From an uncultured Candidatus Melainabacteria bacterium (GTDB lineage: Bacteria > Cyanobacteriota > Vampirovibrionia > Gastranaerophilales > Gastranaerophilaceae), in NCBI GenBank assembly GCA_934718275.1, contig CAKUZD010000001.1, forward strand, positions 1-64,000: DNA of 64,000 nucleotides, given 5' to 3'. Below the pieces are notes generated by a model. That model was not told where the DNA came from, did no database searches, and saw only the letters and a program-made list of their open reading frames with translations. The translations under genes were made by a program, and so were the position numbers. Of the stretch, positions 62,113-64,000 are shown piece by piece. The stretch's first letter is position 1, and every line of letters begins with the position of its first letter.

Positions 62113-63174
62113 ATGAATAGAGAAGAAATAAACAACAAAATAAACGAATTGACTTTAGCTATGGCTAAAGAACCTAAGAATGTTGATAATTACCACAGAC
62201 TATCAGAACTTTATCTTCAGGTTGAAGATTATGACAAAGTTATGTCTGTCCTAGACAGTCTTTTGACTATTAAACCTGATGATGTTCAGGCTCTTGTTGG
62301 TATGGGAACAATGTGGTTTTATGAGAAAGATTTTAGAAAATCTCTTTCCTATTACAACAAAGCCCTTGTAATTAATCCAAAAAACTATCTTATTTATTAT
62401 AATATGGGAAATGTTTTTGCGGAATGGAAAAACTTCTCAAAAGCCTTATTTTATTACAACAGAGCTATTGACCTAAACTCAACAAACCCGGAAATATACA
62501 ATGCTATAGCCCTTTTATATCAAGACAATGAGGATTATATTGAAGCTAAAGCATATTATGAAAAGGCTCTGTCACTTGACCCTGAAAATCTTACAGCCTT
62601 GATTGATATGGGAAATGTTTGTTTTAAATTATTTGATTACGAAACAGCTTTAAATCTTTACAAAAAAGTTTTTGTTTTAAATCCTGATAACAAAATTGTA
62701 GCAATTTGCATAGGGAATACTTTAACTCTTATGAGAGAACGAGAAAAAGCATACAGCTACTTTGAAAAAGCTTTAAAAATGGAAGGTGATAATTATAAAG
62801 CCTATATTTGTTATGCAATTGCACTATCCGAATTTGGAGAATATGATATGGCTGTTGCCATGTATGAAAAAGCTCAAAATGTTAAACCTGCAGAAATTGA
62901 AGCTCAAATTTTAAGAGCAAATTTATATACTAATTTCAACTTCTTAGATAAAGCTATGGAATTATATAAAGAAGCCATTAGGTTAAAACCTAATAGTGCA
63001 TTGACTTACATGCTACTTGGAAATGCGCATTATTTAAAAGGTGAAATAGAACAAGCTATCAGTTCTTATAGAGCATCTATTAATATAGCACCTGAAAATG
63101 ATGAATACAGACTTGTATATACACAGGTTTTAGATGAGTTTATAAATAAGAAAAGAAACGGAGAACCTGTTTAA
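62113..63174 (+). CDS. TPR-repeat protein
   Basis: 353 aa, almost entirely tetratricopeptide repeats of 34 residues (about nine). Examples are YYNKALVINPKNYLIYYNMG, ALFYYNRAIDLNSTNPEIYN and AKAYYEKALSLDPENLTALI. No signal or enzymatic domain. A protein-protein scaffold. The Tic20-like gene begins one base after its stop. AAAGGTAAAA precedes the ATG. Confidence 0.92.
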   Translation: MNREEINNKINELTLAMAKEPKNVDNYHRLSELYLQVEDYDKVMSVLDSLLTIKPDDVQALVGMGTMWFYEKDFRKSLSYYNKALVINPKNYLIYYNMGNVFAEWKNFSKALFYYNRAIDLNSTNPEIYNAIALLYQDNEDYIEAKAYYEKALSLDPENLTALIDMGNVCFKLFDYETALNLYKKVFVLNPDNKIVAICIGNTLTLMREREKAYSYFEKALKMEGDNYKAYICYAIALSEFGEYDMAVAMYEKAQNVKPAEIEAQILRANLYTNFNFLDKAMELYKEAIRLKPNSALTYMLLGNAHYLKGEIEQAISSYRASINIAPENDEYRLVYTQVLDEFINKKRNGEPV

Positions 63175-63175
63175 T

Positions 63176-63586
63176 ATGATTAAAGAAAATACCCCATATT
63201 TAATAGAAAGAATTATTGCTGCATTGTCGTATTTAACAATGGGAATGGTAGGATTTATTTGGCTGATTATAGGATTGTTCACACAAGCCAGTCTTAAACC
63301 TTTTTTGAAATTCCATATATTCCAATCAATATTTATTTCTCTTGGATTTACGGTATTATCAATGTTTGTAGGTTGGCTATCAAATATTCTAAGCTTTATT
63401 CCATTTGTAAACAAACTTGTCGCTCAAATTAATTTCTTGCTTAATATGCCATTAATTTTCGATTATTCGATACTACAAACAATAATATATGTATTCATCA
63501 TTTATTTGGCAGTAACATCATTTATAGGTAAATTTAGTTATATACCTTGGATTTCTGACATAATTGATCAAAATATTGAAAGATAA
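63176..63586 (+). CDS. Tic20-like membrane protein
   Basis: 136 aa with four helices. KPFLKFHIFQSIFISLGF matches the family's FIRFNAMQAILLDI-type segment, and the end (GKFSYIPWISDIIDQNIE) resembles the RYAEIPVISEAVYMQ ending of cyanobacterial Tic20. Cyanobacterial members have no settled function; the plastid member imports proteins. It is co-transcribed with the TPR gene. A different small helical membrane family is possible. Confidence 0.65.
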   Translation: MIKENTPYLIERIIAALSYLTMGMVGFIWLIIGLFTQASLKPFLKFHIFQSIFISLGFTVLSMFVGWLSNILSFIPFVNKLVAQINFLLNMPLIFDYSILQTIIYVFIIYLAVTSFIGKFSYIPWISDIIDQNIER

Positions 63587-63647
63587 TAGCAATTTTTTTC
63601 TGTCAATGTTTTATTTATTATATACGTAATAAATTTAGGGGAAGTTT

Positions 63648-64000
63648 ATGCCGATAGAAAAAATTAATGCAGCAACAACACAAACTACAGCAAATAAACA
63701 ATTGATATCTCCTCAAAAAGAAGAAAAAGATGCAATTGTTAAAGATGATAAAGAAATCAGTACAAAAGCCAAATATATGATTGGCGCTACTGCTGTTGCA
63801 GGCATTATTGCATTAGGAATAATCGGACACAAAAATAATTGGTGGCGTAAAGCCGAACAATTAGTGCAAAACGAAGGAATTAAACCTCCTTCTCGCCCTT
63901 CTACTGCACCAAATCCACATTCAGAAAACATAATACCTCCTAAAGCTGATTTAAGTTATACAAGAACAGAAACCGAAAATGGTTATATTTTAGAAAGTAA
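63648..64000 (+). CDS. Single-span membrane protein, 3' end outside window
   Basis: 117 codons visible, open to the window edge. MPIEKINAATTQTTANKQLI, a charged region, one transmembrane helix (about 44-61, MIGATAVAGIIALGIIG), then a Pro/Ser-rich stretch. AGGGGAAG precedes the ATG. No family recognised; the rest of the protein is needed. Confidence 0.75.
   Translation, partial: MPIEKINAATTQTTANKQLISPQKEEKDAIVKDDKEISTKAKYMIGATAVAGIIALGIIGHKNNWWRKAEQLVQNEGIKPPSRPSTAPNPHSENIIPPKADLSYTRTETENGYILES

Overview
The window is AT-rich, densely coded DNA from a bacterial chromosome, with no phage or plasmid backbone and no CRISPR array. Several features suggest a gut-type non-photosynthetic relative of cyanobacteria (Melainabacteria/Vampirovibrionia, perhaps Gastranaerophilales). 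These are three pilin-like proteins with a near-identical FTLxEVLITLGIIGVVAALTLP-type N-terminus, a Tic20-like membrane protein, a PilZ protein, a CHASE2-cyclase and several low-complexity families with fixed N-termini. Superoxide reductase plus ferritin, a hybrid-cluster-protein relative and KDPG aldolase/KDG kinase suggest an anaerobe. The taxonomic call is inference; no rRNA is present.

Layout. 1-9.6 kb: two tandem MGMAA-type proteins, a GT35-like glucan enzyme lacking the usual PLP lysine, a methionine-gamma-lyase-like PLP enzyme, a secreted vWA protein, an SNase/PLD exported protein, a YdjC deacetylase and a GT2 glycosyltransferase. 9.6-16.4 kb: SRP RNA, superoxide reductase-ferritin, a hybrid kinase/response-regulator pair, GIY-YIG and AMIN-like proteins. 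16.4-25 kb: wecB, glutaredoxin plus a ligand-less HCP relative, rpsL-rpsG, leuD, a histidine-phosphatase-like protein without its RHG motif, a B12-radical SAM protein and an AI-2E permease. 25-37 kb: a coiled-coil protein, a HepT/MntA pair behind thrB, mnmD, two regulator-pilin cassettes, two flavoproteins, a lone sugar permease and a phosphohexomutase. 37-40.4 kb: rpsE-rpmD-rplO-secY with unusually long structured spacers. 40.6-54 kb: PilZ protein, PLP enzyme, a large MGMAA-type protein, GT-C-like and patatin-like proteins, tRNA-Leu, an EF-hand protein, the eda-kdgK-csaB operon and an adenylate-cyclase-like protein. 54-64 kb: third regulator-pilin cassette, recG, two related low-complexity proteins (one broken at a C10 tract), rpiB, a small inverted-repeat-bounded DUF559 element, rsfS, a TPR protein, the Tic20-like protein and a cut-off membrane protein.

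How it fits together. Two cell-surface or appendage-like gene sets recur. The first is pilin-like genes, each divergent from a small DNA-binding protein gene with repeat-rich operators between them (three times). The second is a dispersed set of proteins with short conserved N-termini and coiled-coil, Asn-rich or EF-hand bodies. Four of these share one upstream motif with exactly the same spacing (AGCAA-N13-ATATACTTTATATA), which suggests a co-regulated regulon. Three others (MGMAA type) share a different conserved leader and conserved C-terminal ends. Several solitary genes have a -10-like box exactly 6-7 nt before the ATG and no Shine-Dalgarno sequence, which suggests leaderless transcripts.
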